Source: Streptomyces sp. Edi4
Lineage (GTDB): Bacteria; Actinomycetota; Actinomycetes; Streptomycetales; Streptomycetaceae
NCBI RefSeq assembly: GCF_040253615.1
Contig: NZ_JBEJGY010000004.1
Coordinates: 2,170,001-2,234,000, forward strand
Direction: 5' to 3'
DNA: 64,000 nucleotides
Below, piece by piece: positions 29,522 through 38,704 of the stretch; the stretch's first letter is position 1; each line of letters starts with the position of its first letter. The notes below the pieces were generated by a model that had not been told where the DNA came from, did no database searches, and saw only the letters and a list, made by a program, of their open reading frames with translations. The position numbers and the translations under genes are program-made.

Positions 29522-30427
29522 ATGGGTGACATGACCGTGAAAACTCTGGAAGGCCGGACGGCCGCTCCAACCAAGGGACCGCCGGCCTCACCCTCCACAG
29601 CCAACGAACCGGGGCGAAACGGCTTTTCCGCCCGGGTCCGAAGCCTGCGCCGGCCGCGTCGGCCGCGCATCTGGTTCGAAGTCCTTCTGATCGCGGTGAG
29701 TTACTGGGTGTACTCACTGATCCGCAACGCCGTGCCGGAGCAGAAGGCGAAGGCGCTCCGTAACGCCGACTGGATCTGGAGCGCCGAGCACCACCTGGGC
29801 ATCGCGGTGGAACAGTCGGTCAACCACGCCGTGAACTCGGTGACATGGCTCGTCGTCGGCATGAACTACTACTACGCGACGCTGCACTTCATCATCACGA
29901 TCAGTGTTCTCGTGTGGCTCTTCCGCAGTCACCCCGGCCGTTACGCGGCGTCACGGCTCGTCCTCTTCGCGACGACGGGCGTGGCCCTGGTCGGCTACTT
30001 CCTCACCCCCCTCGCGCCGCCCCGTCTGATGAACGGCGGCGGCTTCATCGACACGGTCCTTGTGCACCACACCTGGGGCTCGATGGCCTCGGGCGACCTG
30101 AAGAACATGTCGAACCAGTACGCGGCGATGCCGTCCATGCACATCGGGTGGTCGACCTGGTGCGGGCTGACGATCTTCGCGCTGGCGTCCGCGCCGTGGG
30201 CGAAGATTCTGGGTCTGCTGTATCCGATGGCCACGCTCGTGGTGATCGTCTCCACGGCGAACCACTTCTGGCTCGACGCGGTGGGGGGTCTGCTCTGCCT
30301 CACCTTCGGCGTCCTGGTCTCCCGCGCGTGGTACGGCTCCCTGCCGCACCGCCTGCCGCGGCGCGTCGGCCCCGGCGGCCCCGGCGGCCCCGGCCAGGGG
30401 GTCTCCGCCCGGCCGGCGCGGACGTAG
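29522..30427 (+). CDS. PAP2-superfamily membrane protein (inositol phosphotransferase/phosphatase-like)
   Basis: 301 residues from ATG 29522 (an ATG at 29531 is also possible). After a Pro/Arg-rich cytoplasmic tail come about five or six membrane helices (FEVLLIAVSYWVYSLI, ATLHFIITISVLVWLF, VLFATTGVALVGYFLTP and others). The PAP2 signature is split as in AUR1/IPC-synthase-like proteins: SNQYAAMPSMHIGW and later STANHFWLDAVGG, giving the catalytic His residues. It probably transfers or removes a phosphate-linked head group on a membrane lipid. It stands between malR and the convergent glnE. Confidence 0.88.
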   Translation: MGDMTVKTLEGRTAAPTKGPPASPSTANEPGRNGFSARVRSLRRPRRPRIWFEVLLIAVSYWVYSLIRNAVPEQKAKALRNADWIWSAEHHLGIAVEQSVNHAVNSVTWLVVGMNYYYATLHFIITISVLVWLFRSHPGRYAASRLVLFATTGVALVGYFLTPLAPPRLMNGGGFIDTVLVHHTWGSMASGDLKNMSNQYAAMPSMHIGWSTWCGLTIFALASAPWAKILGLLYPMATLVVIVSTANHFWLDAVGGLLCLTFGVLVSRAWYGSLPHRLPRRVGPGGPGGPGQGVSARPART

Positions 30428-30430
30428 TCA

Positions 30431-30540
30431 CACCGCGGGCCGCGCTGGGCCGCTCGCGCAGTTCCCCGCGCCCCTGGCGGAGTCCATGCCGGCCCGCATG
30501 GGCATGGTCAGCCCGTCCGGGGGCTGGGGCGGAGCTCCGG
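30431..30540 (+). repeat. Copy of the dispersed GC-rich intergenic repeat
   Basis: This contains CGCGCAGTTCCCCGCGCCCC and downstream text shared with 33870-33935 and 34050-34112. It fills the gap between the PAP2-like gene and the convergent glnE. Confidence 0.65.
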
Positions 30541-30542
30541 GG

Positions 30543-33500
30543 TTACAGGTGTGCGCCGTAGAACAGTTCCTCCACGACACCGCGCGCCCTGCGGGTGAGG
30601 CGACGGTAGTCCTCCAGCATGTCCCCGACATGCCCCGGCCCGTACCCGAGGTAACGACCCACCGCCGCCAGCTCCCGCCCGTCGGAGGGAAACGTGTCCC
30701 CGGCCCTCCCCCGCACCAGCATGACCCCGTTGCGCACCCGCGTCGCCAGCACCCACGCCTCGTCCAGTATCGACGCGGCCTCGGTGTCGATGAGCCCCGC
30801 CGCGTGGGCCGCGGCCAGGGCCGCACGGGTTCGGGTGGTCCGCAGCCCGGGCAGCTCCCATCCGTGCCGCATCTGGAGCAGCTGGACCGTCCACTCCACG
30901 TCCGAGAGGCCGCCACGCCCGAGCTTGGCATGCAGCGTGGGGTCGGCGCCGCGCGGCATCCGCTCGGACTCCATGCGGGCCTTGAGACGGCGGATCTCAC
31001 GCACCGCTTCGTCGCTCAGGCCCCGCACCGGATACCGCAGCGGGTCGATCAGCTCGATGAATCGGGCCCCGAGCTCCGCGTCGCCCGCCATCGCCTCCGC
31101 CCGCAGCAGCGCCTGGCTCTCCCACCCCAGCGACCAGCGCCGGTAGTAGGCCTCGTACGACTTCAGGGTGCGTACCATCGGCCCCGACTTGCCCTCCGGG
31201 CGCAGATCCGCGTCGATCATCAACGGCGGGTCGGCGGCGGGCAGTTGGAGCAGCCGGCGCATCTCCGCGACGACCCGGTTGGCGGCCCGCGCGGCCTCCT
31301 GCTCTTCGACGCCCTCGCGGGGCTCGTGGACGAACAGGACGTCCGCGTCCGAGCCGTAACCCGCCTCGTGGCCGCCGAAGCGCCCCATGCCGATGACCGC
31401 GAAACGGGTCGGCAGCGTCTCGCCCCACTCGGCCCGCACCGCCGCGCGCAGGGCGCCCGCGAGCGTGGCCGCGTTCAGATCGGTGACCGCGCCGCCGACC
31501 CGGTCGACCAGCGCGCCCGGATCCTCCTCCGCGGGGTTGTCCTCGGTGCCGTACGAGCCGATGAGGTCGCCCGCCGTGGTGCGGAACAGTTCGCGCCTGC
31601 GCACCCCCCGGACCGCCGCGACCGCGCCCTCGGCGGTCTCGGCCCGGCCGACGGCGGCCATGATCTCCTGTTCGAGGTGGTCGCGGCCGCGCGGCACGAG
31701 CCCGTCGGGGTCGCCGAGGATGGCCACCGCCTCGGGGGCCCGCAGCAGCAGATCGGGGGCGAGCCGGCCGGCCGAGAGGACCCGGGCCAGGTTCTCGGCC
31801 GCCGCGCCCTCGTCCCGCAGCAGCCGCAGGTACCAGGGGGTCTTGCCGAGCGCGTCGGAGACCTTGCGGAAGCCGAGCAGGCCCGCGTCGGGGTCGGCGG
31901 AGTCCGCGAACCAGCCCAACAGGACGGGCAGCAGGGTGCGTTGGATGGCGGCCTTGCGGCTCACGCCCGAACTCAGCGCCTCCAGGTGGCGCAGGGCCGC
32001 GGACGGGTCGGCGTAACCGAGCGCTTCGAGGCGGTGCGCGGCCGCGCGGGGGCTGAGCCGGATCTCGCCCGGCGCGAGCTGGGCGACGGCGTCCAGGAGC
32101 GGGCGGTAGAACAGCTTCTCGTGCAGACGGCGCACCACCGAGGCGTGCCGCTTCCACTCCTTGTTGAGGCTGGCGACGGGCTCGGTGCGCAGGCCGAGCG
32201 AGCGGCCGAGGCGGCGCAGGTCGGCCTCGTCCTCGGGCACCAGGTGGGTGCGGCGCAGCCGGTGGAGCTGGATGCGGTGCTCCATGGTCCGCAGGAAGCG
32301 GTACGCCTCGTCGAGCTGGGCGGCGTCCGCGCGGCCCACGTAGCCGCCGGCGGCGAGCGCCGCGAGCGCGTCCAGGGTGGTGCCGCTGTGCAGGGTGGCG
32401 TCGCTGCGTCCGTGCACCAACTGAAGGAGCTGGACGGCGAATTCGACGTCGCGCAGACCGCCGGGGCCGAGCTTCAGCTCGCGCTCCACCTGGCCGGCGG
32501 GGATGTTCTCGATGACCCTGCGCCGCATCTTCTGTACGTCGGCGACGAAGTTGTCCCGCTCGGCGGCCTGCCACACCAGGGGGGCGACGGCCTCGACGTA
32601 CTCCCGGCCGAGTTCGGGGTCGCCCGCGACCGGGCGGGCCTTGAGCAGCGCCTGGAACTCCCAGGTCTTGGCCCAGCGCTGGTAGTAGGCGAGGTGGCTG
32701 GAGAGAGTGCGTACGAGCGGGCCGTTGCGGCCCTCGGGGCGCAGGTTGGCGTCCACCGGCCAGATCACGCCCTCGACGGTGGTCTCCGAGCAGATCCGCA
32801 TCAGATGCGCGGCAAGGCGGGCGGCGGCCTGCATGGCCTTGCCCTCCTCGAAGCCGTCGACGGGCTCGGCCACGAAGATCACGTCGACGTCGGAGACGTA
32901 GTTGAGCTCGTGCCCGCCGCACTTGCCCATCGCGATGACAGCGAGCCGGCACTGGGCGGCGTCGTCGGGCGCGGCGGCGGACGCGATGGTGAGCGCGGCG
33001 CGCAGGGTCGCGGTGGCGAGGTCGGCCAGTTCGGCGGCGGCCTCGGCCACGTCGGTGGTGCCGCACACGTCACGGGCCGCTATGGCCAGCAGGCAGCGCC
33101 GGTAGGCGACGCGCAGGCTGACGGGGTCGCCTGCCTCGGCCAGGCTCCGCTCGAACTCGGCGACGCCCGGGTGCAGGTCCTCGGCCTCGTAGGTGACCAG
33201 GGCGTGCCAGTCGTGCGGGTGGCGGGCGAGGTGGTCGCCCAGGGCCTCGGAGGCGCCGAGCACGCCGAGCAGCCGGTCGCGCAGCGGCTTCGCGGTGACC
33301 AGGGTGTCCAGGAGCGCGCGGCGCTCGTCGTCGTCCTGCGCCGGCGCCTCCACGAGGCGGACCAGGCCGGCGAGGGCGAGGTCGGGGTCAGCGGTGGCGC
33401 CGAGTGCGTCCAGGAGGACGGGATCGGTGCGTACGGGGGTGAGGCCGGGGGTTTCGAGCAGGCGCTCGGCGGCGGAGGGGTCGGTGAAGCCATGCCGCAG

Positions 33501-33548
33501 CAGCCGTGTGAAGGTACTGCTCCTGCGCCCCGGCGCCGGCACCGTCAT
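30543..33548 (-). CDS. glnE: Bifunctional glutamine synthetase adenylyltransferase/deadenylylase
   Basis: 1001 residues from ATG 33548 (MTVPAPGRR); a start 15 bases upstream is possible. It has two nucleotidyltransferase domains in tandem, each followed by an HD-like helical domain. The N-terminal deadenylylase half carries YVSDVDVIFVAEP, and the C-terminal adenylylase half carries GYGSDADVLFVHEP with LRPEGKSGPMVRTL. It adenylylates and de-adenylylates GlnA-type glutamine synthetase in response to nitrogen. The same region carries glnA2. A long repeat-filled gap lies upstream. Confidence 0.97.
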   Translation of the reverse strand: MTVPAPGRRSSTFTRLLRHGFTDPSAAERLLETPGLTPVRTDPVLLDALGATADPDLALAGLVRLVEAPAQDDDERRALLDTLVTAKPLRDRLLGVLGASEALGDHLARHPHDWHALVTYEAEDLHPGVAEFERSLAEAGDPVSLRVAYRRCLLAIAARDVCGTTDVAEAAAELADLATATLRAALTIASAAAPDDAAQCRLAVIAMGKCGGHELNYVSDVDVIFVAEPVDGFEEGKAMQAAARLAAHLMRICSETTVEGVIWPVDANLRPEGRNGPLVRTLSSHLAYYQRWAKTWEFQALLKARPVAGDPELGREYVEAVAPLVWQAAERDNFVADVQKMRRRVIENIPAGQVERELKLGPGGLRDVEFAVQLLQLVHGRSDATLHSGTTLDALAALAAGGYVGRADAAQLDEAYRFLRTMEHRIQLHRLRRTHLVPEDEADLRRLGRSLGLRTEPVASLNKEWKRHASVVRRLHEKLFYRPLLDAVAQLAPGEIRLSPRAAAHRLEALGYADPSAALRHLEALSSGVSRKAAIQRTLLPVLLGWFADSADPDAGLLGFRKVSDALGKTPWYLRLLRDEGAAAENLARVLSAGRLAPDLLLRAPEAVAILGDPDGLVPRGRDHLEQEIMAAVGRAETAEGAVAAVRGVRRRELFRTTAGDLIGSYGTEDNPAEEDPGALVDRVGGAVTDLNAATLAGALRAAVRAEWGETLPTRFAVIGMGRFGGHEAGYGSDADVLFVHEPREGVEEQEAARAANRVVAEMRRLLQLPAADPPLMIDADLRPEGKSGPMVRTLKSYEAYYRRWSLGWESQALLRAEAMAGDAELGARFIELIDPLRYPVRGLSDEAVREIRRLKARMESERMPRGADPTLHAKLGRGGLSDVEWTVQLLQMRHGWELPGLRTTRTRAALAAAHAAGLIDTEAASILDEAWVLATRVRNGVMLVRGRAGDTFPSDGRELAAVGRYLGYGPGHVGDMLEDYRRLTRRARGVVEELFYGAHL

Positions 33549-33779
33549 GTGGCCGCCTCCCACGTCGTCCGTGGGTCGAGCCTATCCGGCGACCGGGGTC
33601 GGGGGGCGGGGTGGTGGCCCCCGCGTGCCCCGAGGCGTCGCCCTTCGGGCGCGGGCGGCGCGGGGGTTGCTCGCGCGGCGGGGTCGGTGCGGGCCCGCAC
33701 CGGCACCCTCAGCCTGTGTCCGCGCCCCTGACGGGGCCGGTGCTGGCCCGCATGGGCATACCCAGCCCGCATGGGGCCC

Positions 33780-33934
33780 CTTGGGGGAGTTTGAGGACGA
33801 GCGCCCTTCAGGCGCGAACGGGGTCCGGGGCGGAGCCCCAGGGGCCCCGACTGCGGACCGTGCGTGGCCGGCCGCACAGTTCCCCGCGCCCCCGGCAGGG
33901 TCCGTGCTGGCCCGCACCGGCAACCTCAGCCCGT
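33780..33934 (+). repeat. Long direct repeat, copy 1
   Basis: About 155 bp, nearly identical to 33963-34111. It begins CTTGGGGGAG, contains GAACGGGGTCCGGGGCGGAG and GCACAGTTCCCCGCGCCCCC, and ends near AACCTCAGCCC. Confidence 0.85.
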
Positions 33935-33962
33935 CATGGCGGTCCCCCCTGGCCCTCAAGGC

Positions 33963-34111
33963 CTTGGGGGAGATCGAGGACGAGCGCCTTCAGCGCGAAC
34001 GGGGTCCGGGGCGGAGCCCCAGGGACCCCGACTGCGGACCGTGCGCGGCCGGCCGCGCAGTTCCCCGCGCCCCCGGCAGGGTCCGTGCTGGTCCGGACCG
34101 CAACCTCAGCC
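33963..34111 (+). repeat. Long direct repeat, copy 2
   Basis: The second copy of the 155-bp unit, with scattered substitutions and a few indels. It is 183 bp downstream of copy 1, start to start. Confidence 0.85.
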
Positions 34112-34412
34112 CCTCCCCCGGCGGGGCTGGTGGGGGCCGGCACAGCAACCTCAGCCTGCCCCCGCGCCCCCTGCGGCGCTGGTGTGGGCCGGCACAGCAA
34201 CCTCGGCCCCTCCCCGCGCCCCCGCGGATCCGCGTGAGCGAGGACACACATTTGCTTGGTCGCGTAAGTGAACCCCATTCTGGGACCTTTCGTCTTCCCG
34301 AGCGATCAGGTTCTGACCAGACCTGATCGAGCACGCACCCACGGCCGGCCCCGGCACCCCGTGCTCACGCACCAGTCCGGCCCCAAGCCGCCCGTACCGA
34401 AAGACCACACCC

Positions 34413-36542
34413 ATGGACCCCAGGCCGCCGCTGCGCTCCGCCCTGCTCTCCCGGCGCGGCGCCGTCGCCGGTTCCGCCCTCGTCGTCCTGCTCGTCTCGG
34501 GCGGCGTGTTCGCCGAACTGGCCATGTCCGACAGCGAAGGGCAGGCCAGGACGGGCGGCCACCCCGTGAACGCCGGCCCCGTGGAGGCCCGCCCCGCGTC
34601 CCCGCCGCCCGTGCGCCCGGACGGCGGCTCGGTGATGCAGATCATGGCCCACCCGGACGACGACCTGTTCTTCATGAACCCCGACACCGGCCAGTCCCTG
34701 CGCTCGGGCCGCCCCATGACGTCGGTCTACGTCACGGCGGGCGAGGCGGACGGCGTGAACTCGCCGCCGGCCAAGAAGGGCGAGCGCAGGCCCGCCGCCG
34801 ACCGGGCCGCGTACGCCGAAGCCCGCCAGAACGGCATACGCGGGGCCTACGCGCAGATGGCGACCGGCGACCGGGCCGGCTCCTGGACGCGCCGCTCCAT
34901 ACCCACCGCCGGCGGTGGCACCGCCGAACTCGACACCCTCGACGCCCACCCCGGCATCCACCTGGTGTGGGTGCAGCTGCGCGAGGCCGAGACCATCCTC
35001 GGCAAGCAGCCGCACAGCCTGCGCGGCCTGTGGAACGGCCAGACCGGCGCGCTCGCCTCGCAGATCGCCTCGGGCAGCCCGGCGCACGCCTTCACGTACA
35101 CCAAGGACCAGGTCGTCAAGACCCTGGCCGGCCTGATGGAGCGCTTCCGCCCCACCCACGTACGCACCATGGATCCGACGCCCGGCCTCGACGGCAGGCC
35201 GGGGAAGATCATCGATCACCAGGACCACATCTACAGCGCCCGCTTCGCCCAGGCCGCCCTCCAGGAGTACGCCAGGTCCGCCAACCACCCGGACTTCAGC
35301 GTCCAGACCTACTTCGGCTACAACACCAGCCACCTGCCGCACACCTTCCCCAAGGCGGCCGCCGACGCCAAGGCCGCCGTCGTGGAGACGTACGCCTGGA
35401 TGGACCCGGACGACAACTACTGTGCCAGTGCGGCCGGTTGTGGCGACCGCAAGGTCGCGCCCGACCCGCACGGCAACAACTGGGCCGAGTCCATCCGCTA
35501 CAGCCGCACCAACTCCACCTCCTGGCTCACCTCCGGCGCCGACGGCAGCCTGTGGGCGTTCGGCGTGCTCAACCAGCGCGTCGCCGTCTGGCACAAGCCG
35601 CCCGGCGCGAACAGCACCTGGGACGCGCCCGGCCTGCTGCCCGGCGACGGCATGGACCCGGGCGTGAGCGCCACGCGCCTGGCGGACGGCCGCCTCGCGG
35701 TGTTCGGCACCCGTACGCTCTTCGGCGCCGGACCCGGCGGCTACCAGCGCGAGGCGGTCGCCACGGTGCAGCGGCCGGACGGCACGTTCGGGCCGTGGCG
35801 CTCCCTGGGGGCGCCCCGCACCAGCGGCGCGCCCGGCGCGGGCGGCGCCGACGGCGTCTTCGACATGTCCACTCCCAGCGCGGCGGTGGACGGCACCGGA
35901 AAGCTCACCGTCTTCCTGCGCGGCGCCGACCGCCGGCTGCACTCGGCGACCCTGACCGGGGACGGCGGCTGGACGCCGTGGACCTCGCTCGGCGGCGCCG
36001 CGCTGATCGGCGACCCGGTGGCGGCGACCGACGGCGCCGGACGCGTCCACGTCTTCTCCAGCACCCCCTCCTCCATGGCCACCTGGGCCCAGCGGGACCC
36101 GGGCGCCCCGATGCCCGCGCGCGCCGAGGACACCGGGCTCCCGCCCAACACGACGGGCCTGTCCGCCCACGCGGACGGCGCGGGCGTGCGGGTGTACTAC
36201 CGCGCGGCGGACTCGGGCGACGTACGCACCGTGCTGTTCACGGGCGCGCGCCCCGCCGCGCCCACCGGTCTCGGCGGCACCTCCGGCTACGGCATGGTCG
36301 GCGCGGCGGGCCCGCTCGTCGCGGGCCGCGCCGCCTCGGGCGCGCTCGCCACCGCCGAGCCGGGCACGGACGGCACGCGCTGGGCGGCGGACAGCGGCAT
36401 CCTGTTCACCGGCGCTCCCTCGGCGGTAGCGGACGGCCGGGGCGCGGTGGCCGCCGCGATCGGCCTCGACGGACGCCTGTACTGGACCCGGGCCGCGGGC
36501 CCGGGCAGCCCCGCCGCTCCCTGGCAGCCGGCGTCGGACTGA
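34413..36542 (+). CDS. Secreted or membrane-anchored PIG-L family deacetylase with beta-propeller-like domain
   Basis: 709 residues. One N-terminal hydrophobic segment (AVAGSALVVLLVSGGVFAEL, about residues 16-36) serves as a signal or anchor. The LmbE/PIG-L domain follows, with the zinc motif AHPDDD at 79-84, a further TAGEADG, and H-x-x-H-type ligands near IDHQDHI. From about residue 365 the protein consists of repeated WxxG-like blades (SLWAFGVLNQRVAVWH, GRLAVFGTRTLFG, GPWRSLGAP, WTPWTSLGG), suggesting a lectin-like or sialidase-like propeller. It probably de-N-acetylates an external glycan; the substrate is unknown. It ends convergently with an acyltransferase gene, 16 bp apart. Confidence 0.88.
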   Translation: MDPRPPLRSALLSRRGAVAGSALVVLLVSGGVFAELAMSDSEGQARTGGHPVNAGPVEARPASPPPVRPDGGSVMQIMAHPDDDLFFMNPDTGQSLRSGRPMTSVYVTAGEADGVNSPPAKKGERRPAADRAAYAEARQNGIRGAYAQMATGDRAGSWTRRSIPTAGGGTAELDTLDAHPGIHLVWVQLREAETILGKQPHSLRGLWNGQTGALASQIASGSPAHAFTYTKDQVVKTLAGLMERFRPTHVRTMDPTPGLDGRPGKIIDHQDHIYSARFAQAALQEYARSANHPDFSVQTYFGYNTSHLPHTFPKAAADAKAAVVETYAWMDPDDNYCASAAGCGDRKVAPDPHGNNWAESIRYSRTNSTSWLTSGADGSLWAFGVLNQRVAVWHKPPGANSTWDAPGLLPGDGMDPGVSATRLADGRLAVFGTRTLFGAGPGGYQREAVATVQRPDGTFGPWRSLGAPRTSGAPGAGGADGVFDMSTPSAAVDGTGKLTVFLRGADRRLHSATLTGDGGWTPWTSLGGAALIGDPVAATDGAGRVHVFSSTPSSMATWAQRDPGAPMPARAEDTGLPPNTTGLSAHADGAGVRVYYRAADSGDVRTVLFTGARPAAPTGLGGTSGYGMVGAAGPLVAGRAASGALATAEPGTDGTRWAADSGILFTGAPSAVADGRGAVAAAIGLDGRLYWTRAAGPGSPAAPWQPASD

Positions 36543-36558
36543 CCGCCGGGCTCTCTCC

Positions 36559-37662
36559 TCAGCGCGCCAGGGTCTTCTCGCGCGCGACCGCCTCCGTGGG
36601 GGCGGCCGGCGGCGCGGGCACCTCGGTCCGGGCCGCGAACCGTCCCGGCAGGCGCGGCTCGACCAGCGGCCACAGCACCGCCCGCACCGGCCGGGTCGAC
36701 AGCAGCGCCACCGCCGCCACCACGGCCGCGCTCAGCACCAGCTGCCCCGAAAGCCCCGCCTCCCGTACGGTCCGGAAGAAGCCGTAGTGCTCGACGACCC
36801 GCAGCACGATCCCGTGCAGCAGATACGGGTAGAGGGTGACCGCGCCGAACGCCGTGAGCCGCGTCCGGCGCCCCGGCACCAGCGCGAAGAACGCCGCCAC
36901 CAGGAGCGCGGTCACCGCGAACAGGGCCAGCCTGAGCAGCAGATACCGGACGAGCGAGACATGCAGGACGGTGTTGCCCGCGTCCGAGGACAGCCAGTCG
37001 TCACTGGGGTCGGGCGAGAGCCAGTAGGCGAGCGCCAGGGCGCCGGCGACGACGGGCACCGCGAGCGCCCGGGCCGCGCGGGTGCGCAGGCGGGCGAAGT
37101 GCTCGGGGCGCAGCCGCAGCCCGAGGACGAACCACGGCAGGAACATCAGCACCCGCGAGAGCGCCATCTCCCCGCCGACCGCGGTCGTGCCCGCGCCAAG
37201 CGAGATCACGACGGCGAGGGCCAGCGGGTGCCGTACCGCGTGCCAGATCGGGGTGGTGATGCGCCACACGAAGAGCGCGAGCAGGAACCAGCACAGATAG
37301 GTGGGCGAGGTCGGGGTGATCGCGAGGTCCGTGCCGCGCGTCCAGTGGTAGACGAAGCTGTAGATCGTCTCGAAGACGAGGTAGGGCAGGAGCACCCCGC
37401 CGAGCAGCCGCCGCACCTGGTCGGGCCGGGCGGTGAAGGTGCGCGAGAAGTAGCCGGAGAGCAGGATGAAGGCCGGCATGTGGAAGCAGTAGACGAGGTT
37501 GTGCAGGGCTCTGAGGCCCGGGGTGTGGGGGGTGATGATCTCCTCCCAGCTGTGACCGAGCGCGACCAGGACGATCAGCAGGAACTTGGCGTTGTCGAAG
37601 AGCGGACTGCGGGCGGGGGTTCGAGGGCTTCCAGGACCGGGGTGAGGGGTGGAGCTGGTCAT
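36559..37662 (-). CDS. Acyltransferase 3 family membrane protein
   Basis: 367 residues with about ten membrane helices. The N-terminal FDNAKFLLIVLVALGHSW has the family's conserved R/K-x-x-A-x-x-x-V-x-x-x-H pattern, and LVYCFHMPAFILLSGYFSR matches the second conserved block. It would move acyl groups onto carbohydrate or lipid acceptors across the membrane (OpgC/OafA type). The acceptor cannot be told. It is divergent from the phosphoesterase gene. Confidence 0.9.
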   Translation of the reverse strand: MTSSTPHPGPGSPRTPARSPLFDNAKFLLIVLVALGHSWEEIITPHTPGLRALHNLVYCFHMPAFILLSGYFSRTFTARPDQVRRLLGGVLLPYLVFETIYSFVYHWTRGTDLAITPTSPTYLCWFLLALFVWRITTPIWHAVRHPLALAVVISLGAGTTAVGGEMALSRVLMFLPWFVLGLRLRPEHFARLRTRAARALAVPVVAGALALAYWLSPDPSDDWLSSDAGNTVLHVSLVRYLLLRLALFAVTALLVAAFFALVPGRRTRLTAFGAVTLYPYLLHGIVLRVVEHYGFFRTVREAGLSGQLVLSAAVVAAVALLSTRPVRAVLWPLVEPRLPGRFAARTEVPAPPAAPTEAVAREKTLAR

Positions 37663-37815
37663 TCAGCCCACCGTAGGGGGCCGGGCGCCCCGGACCGGGC
37701 AGCGACCGCGTCGGGCACCGTACGTTCCCGGGGTCTTCACCCGCTTCACCCTTCCGAGTTGACATGGACACCCCTAATCTCTGGGTGCCCGCTCCCCCTC
37801 ACCCCGGAGGCAGCC

Positions 37816-38703
37816 GTGTCCGGCGACCCCACACCCCGGCGCACCCGCACCGCCCTCTTCAGCACTCTCGGCCTCGCGGCCGCCTCGGCCGGCCTGTGGG
37901 CCGGGCTCGGCTCCGCGTCCGCCGCGGGGGCCTCGACGAGCGTCCCCACACCCGACCACGTGGTGGTCGCCGTCTTCGAGAACCACGCCTATGACCAGGT
38001 CATCGGCAGCTCGAGCGCCCCGTACATCAACTCCCTCAAGTCCGGCGGCGCGAACCTGACGGCCTCGTACGCCGAGACCCACCCCAGCCAGCCGAACTAC
38101 TACGCGATGTTCTCCGGCTCCACGCAGGGCGTCACCGACGACAGCTGTGTGACCCCCGGCTTCTCCTCCGCGCCCAACCTCGCCTCCGAGCTGATCGCGG
38201 CGGGGAAGACCTGGGCGAGCTACAACGAGTCGCTGCCCAGCCAGGGCTCCACGACATGCGCCAGCGGCAAGTACGCCCAGAAGCACAACCCGTGGTTCGG
38301 CTTCTCCAACGTGCCGACCTCCTCCGCGTACACCTTCGCCCAGTTCCCCACCGACTACAGCAAGCTCCCCCAGGTCTCGTTCGTCACGCCGAACCTGTGC
38401 GGCGACATGCACGACTGCTCGGTCTCCACCGGCGACACCTGGCTCAAGAACAACCTGGGTGCCTACGCGACCTGGGCCAAGACCCACAACAGTCTGCTCG
38501 TCATCACCTTCGACGAGGACAACAGGCTCGCCGGCAACAAGATCCCCACCGTCCTCTACGGCCAGCAGGTCGCCCCCGGTTCCTCGTCGTCGACGACGTA
38601 CAACCACTACAACCTGCTGCGCACCATCGAGGACATGTACGGCACCGCGCACGCGGGTCAGGCTGCCAACTCCTCGGACATCACGGGGATCTGGACGAGC
38701 TGA
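37816..38703 (+). CDS. Secreted phosphoesterase/acid phosphatase (PF04185 family)
   Basis: 295 residues from GTG 37816, which has GGAGG six bases upstream. The N-terminal signal peptide is RRTRTALFSTLGLAAASAGL, ending near SASAAG. The mature part has VAVFENHAYDQVIGS, THPSQPNYYAMFSGS, and later LLVITFDEDNR with NHYNLLRTIEDMYG, as in alkaline-phosphatase-superfamily phosphoesterases related to phospholipase C and acid phosphatases. It acts outside the cell on phosphate esters. The MFS gene starts two bases after its stop, so the two are linked. Confidence 0.92.
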   Translation: MSGDPTPRRTRTALFSTLGLAAASAGLWAGLGSASAAGASTSVPTPDHVVVAVFENHAYDQVIGSSSAPYINSLKSGGANLTASYAETHPSQPNYYAMFSGSTQGVTDDSCVTPGFSSAPNLASELIAAGKTWASYNESLPSQGSTTCASGKYAQKHNPWFGFSNVPTSSAYTFAQFPTDYSKLPQVSFVTPNLCGDMHDCSVSTGDTWLKNNLGAYATWAKTHNSLLVITFDEDNRLAGNKIPTVLYGQQVAPGSSSSTTYNHYNLLRTIEDMYGTAHAGQAANSSDITGIWTS

Positions 38704-38704
38704 C

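Larger units (their letters stand above)
33549..34412. other. Long intergenic region built of repeats, no gene found
   Basis: The 864 bp between glnE and the PIG-L gene show no convincing coding region on either strand. They contain two long direct repeats (33780-33934, 33963-34111), a shorter related stretch at 33687-33775, and two copies of CCGGCACAGCAACCTC at 34137 and 34189. The right end (34250-34330) is less GC-rich and probably holds the promoter of the downstream gene. Confidence 0.75.

Noticed and set aside
37759..37780. A promoter with TTGACA and TAATCT before the phosphoesterase
   Set aside because: Both boxes look good alone, but they are only 10 bp apart, too close for a sigma-70 promoter.
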